64,000 nucleotides of DNA from contig NC_025262.1 of NCBI RefSeq assembly GCF_000740895.1, positions 1,852,001-1,916,000 on the forward strand, written 5' to 3'. The first letter of the stretch is position 1; each line of letters begins with the position of its first letter. Below, piece after piece: positions 62,838 to 64,000 of the stretch. The notes below the pieces were generated by a model that was not told the origin of the DNA, searched no databases, and was given only the letters and a program-made list of their open reading frames with translations. The DNA is from Theileria orientalis strain Shintoku. Lineage: Eukaryota; Apicomplexa; Aconoidasida; Piroplasmida; Theileriidae. The translations under genes were made by a program, and so were the position numbers.

Positions 62838-63242
62838 AAAAGAAGAAAAGGATGAAAAAAAAAATTAGAAAATAAATAAGAAACAAGGTAAATAAAAGTA
62901 AAAACGGATAAAAGAATAGTAAATAAAAAGGTAAAAAGTAATAAGAAAAAATAAAAAAAAATTAAAAAAAATGAAGGTTAAAATAGATAGGTGTGGATTA
63001 AAAGAATGAAAAAAAAGAAAAAAAAGGTAAAAATAAGTAAATATGAATAAAAATAGATAAATATAAATAAAAATAATAAAAATAAATAAAATCTAATAAT
63101 TAGGAAATGAAGATAGAGCCTTACAATAGTGAAAAAAATAAAAAAATAAAAAAAATTAAAAATAAAAAAGTAAATAAAAAAAGTAAATTAAGAAAAAAAT
63201 TAAGTAAAAAAAAGGTAACATGAAAATGAAAAAAATAAATGA
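62838..63242. other. A-rich spacer with almost no C
   Basis: About 400 bases made mostly of A with scattered T and G (AAAAATAAAAA and AAAAGTAAAT themes) on the + strand. It is the strongest strand asymmetry in the window. It is probably UTR and promoter of the flanking + genes. Confidence 0.6.
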
Positions 63243-64000
63243 ATGAGAAAGATGATAAGAATAATAATAATGATAATAGTGACAATAAAGAAAGTAGGTT
63301 CAGCACCGACGAAAACAATGGATGTGTTTGACGTACTGATGAAGGTGGATTTGGACCTGGGATCACTGCCAATACCGCAAATCATAGAAGTGTACTACCC
63401 AGCAGTGTATGAAACAAACATATTTACAGCGAGAAGACTGGAAGAGGCGTTCTTTGTAATAGAAGGAGTGAAGTACAGTAACATGACAATATACCCGGGA
63501 GCAAAGTCGCTGCTCAACAGAAACGTGTATTACGTAAAGCCAAGACAAGGACTGCACTTCGTGCACATAGCTAGCTTCTACCTGGACCAGCAGAGTAAAA
63601 TGGAGGACCTGGAGTTCTATAAAACGGAGACAATGGAAGGCTTCGTGGAAAACATAAAAAAACTAATAACAGTGGACATCGACGACATGAACAAGATGCC
63701 GCTGACGCTGGAAACGAGGTACGACGGAGATAAAAAAACGGACGTCTTCGTGTCGGACCTCTTCAAGCACTACGTGAAAATAGGAGTTATCAAGTACAAG
63801 GAGCACGTGATCGACGAATTGGTTAACAACGCACTCTACAGGTCGTTCTCATGCACGTACGAGGAGGACGGGAAGCTGAAAGTAAAAGTGCTCTCATTCC
63901 TGAACAACGGAAAAAGAACAGACATAGACTACGAAGTGGACCCGAAAGAGGAAAACGAAAAGGAGGTGGTTAAGCTGATGGGCAAGAAGGTGTATTACCT
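63243..64000 (+). CDS. Secreted protein, tandem family member 3 (partial, runs off right edge)
   Basis: Open from the ATG at 63243 to the end of the window (252 codons). The signal-like N-terminus MRKMIRIIIMIIVTIKKVGS is Ile-rich. The mature part shares the family's pattern, with FFVIEGVKYSNMTIYPGAKS and YVKIGVIKYKEHVIDELVNN as the two 'G.vkY....i' cores. Spacing differs from the first two members, so its membership is less certain. The 3' half is distinctly more GC-rich. It ends at GKKVYY with no stop. Confidence 0.68.
   Translation, partial: MRKMIRIIIMIIVTIKKVGSAPTKTMDVFDVLMKVDLDLGSLPIPQIIEVYYPAVYETNIFTARRLEEAFFVIEGVKYSNMTIYPGAKSLLNRNVYYVKPRQGLHFVHIASFYLDQQSKMEDLEFYKTETMEGFVENIKKLITVDIDDMNKMPLTLETRYDGDKKTDVFVSDLFKHYVKIGVIKYKEHVIDELVNNALYRSFSCTYEEDGKLKVKVLSFLNNGKRTDIDYEVDPKEENEKEVVKLMGKKVYY

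Overview
The window is nuclear DNA of an apicomplexan piroplasm, almost certainly a Theileria. The base composition is AT-rich, housekeeping genes carry short GT-AG introns, a glutamine-dependent carbamoyl-phosphate synthase II is present, and there are several secreted proteins with FAINT (DUF529) domains typical of Theileria SVSP-type families. FAINT/SVSP proteins next to large modular 'VYY..PLL..' proteins fit T. orientalis best. That species call is an inference from recalled family traits, not from a search.

Layout. 1-2005 (-): 5' part of CPSII, running off the left edge. 3575-5282 (+): GSK3-type kinase. 5568-7072 (-): proteasome lid subunit RPN12. 7364-7843 (-): basic protein of unknown function. 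7959-9898 (-): multi-pass membrane protein. 10396-11511 (+): SEC13-like WD40 protein. 11871-12993 (+): MMTAG2-type SR-rich protein. 13588-15711 (-): large lineage-specific membrane-anchored protein. 16979-18755 (-): alpha/beta hydrolase. Then come lineage-specific secreted genes: a charged protein at 19935 (+), a short FAINT protein at 23199 (-), a p67-like-architecture surface protein at 25128 (+) and a two-exon K/E-rich protein at 28074 (+). Core genes return with exosome RRP40 (30000-31018, +), a small tail-anchored protein (31507-31984, -), a small coiled-coil protein (32282-32640, -), U1A/U2B'' (33337-34713, -), the spliceosome factor RED (35090-37031, +) and V-ATPase subunit H (37574-39737, +). 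The right end is again lineage-specific: a GC-rich 8.2 kb single-exon gene for a 2718-residue Cys-rich modular protein (39937-48093, -), a 1981-residue FAINT protein with a 228-bp tandem repeat (50203-56148, +), a second FAINT protein (56768, +), a Lys/Tyr-rich secreted protein (58632-60185, -) and a tandem family of three secreted proteins (61001 to the right edge, +).

Most multi-exon models were rebuilt by hand. They are supported by exon phases that close exactly and by conserved residues on both sides of each junction: CPSII 4 exons, GSK3 4, RPN12 5, hydrolase 6, RRP40 6, RED 8, V-ATPase H 9. Introns range from 29 nt to about 300 nt.

Functionally the core genes cover pyrimidine synthesis, protein turnover, COPII/nuclear-pore scaffolding, RNA decay and splicing, and organelle acidification. 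They do not form a pathway. The secreted and surface genes interleaved between them are the variable, host-facing part. The most unusual content is the GC-rich modular giant, which appears to be a distant relative of the AT-rich protein at 13588-15711, and the signs of duplication and decay around the FAINT genes. No transposon, rRNA, tRNA or telomeric repeat was recognised.
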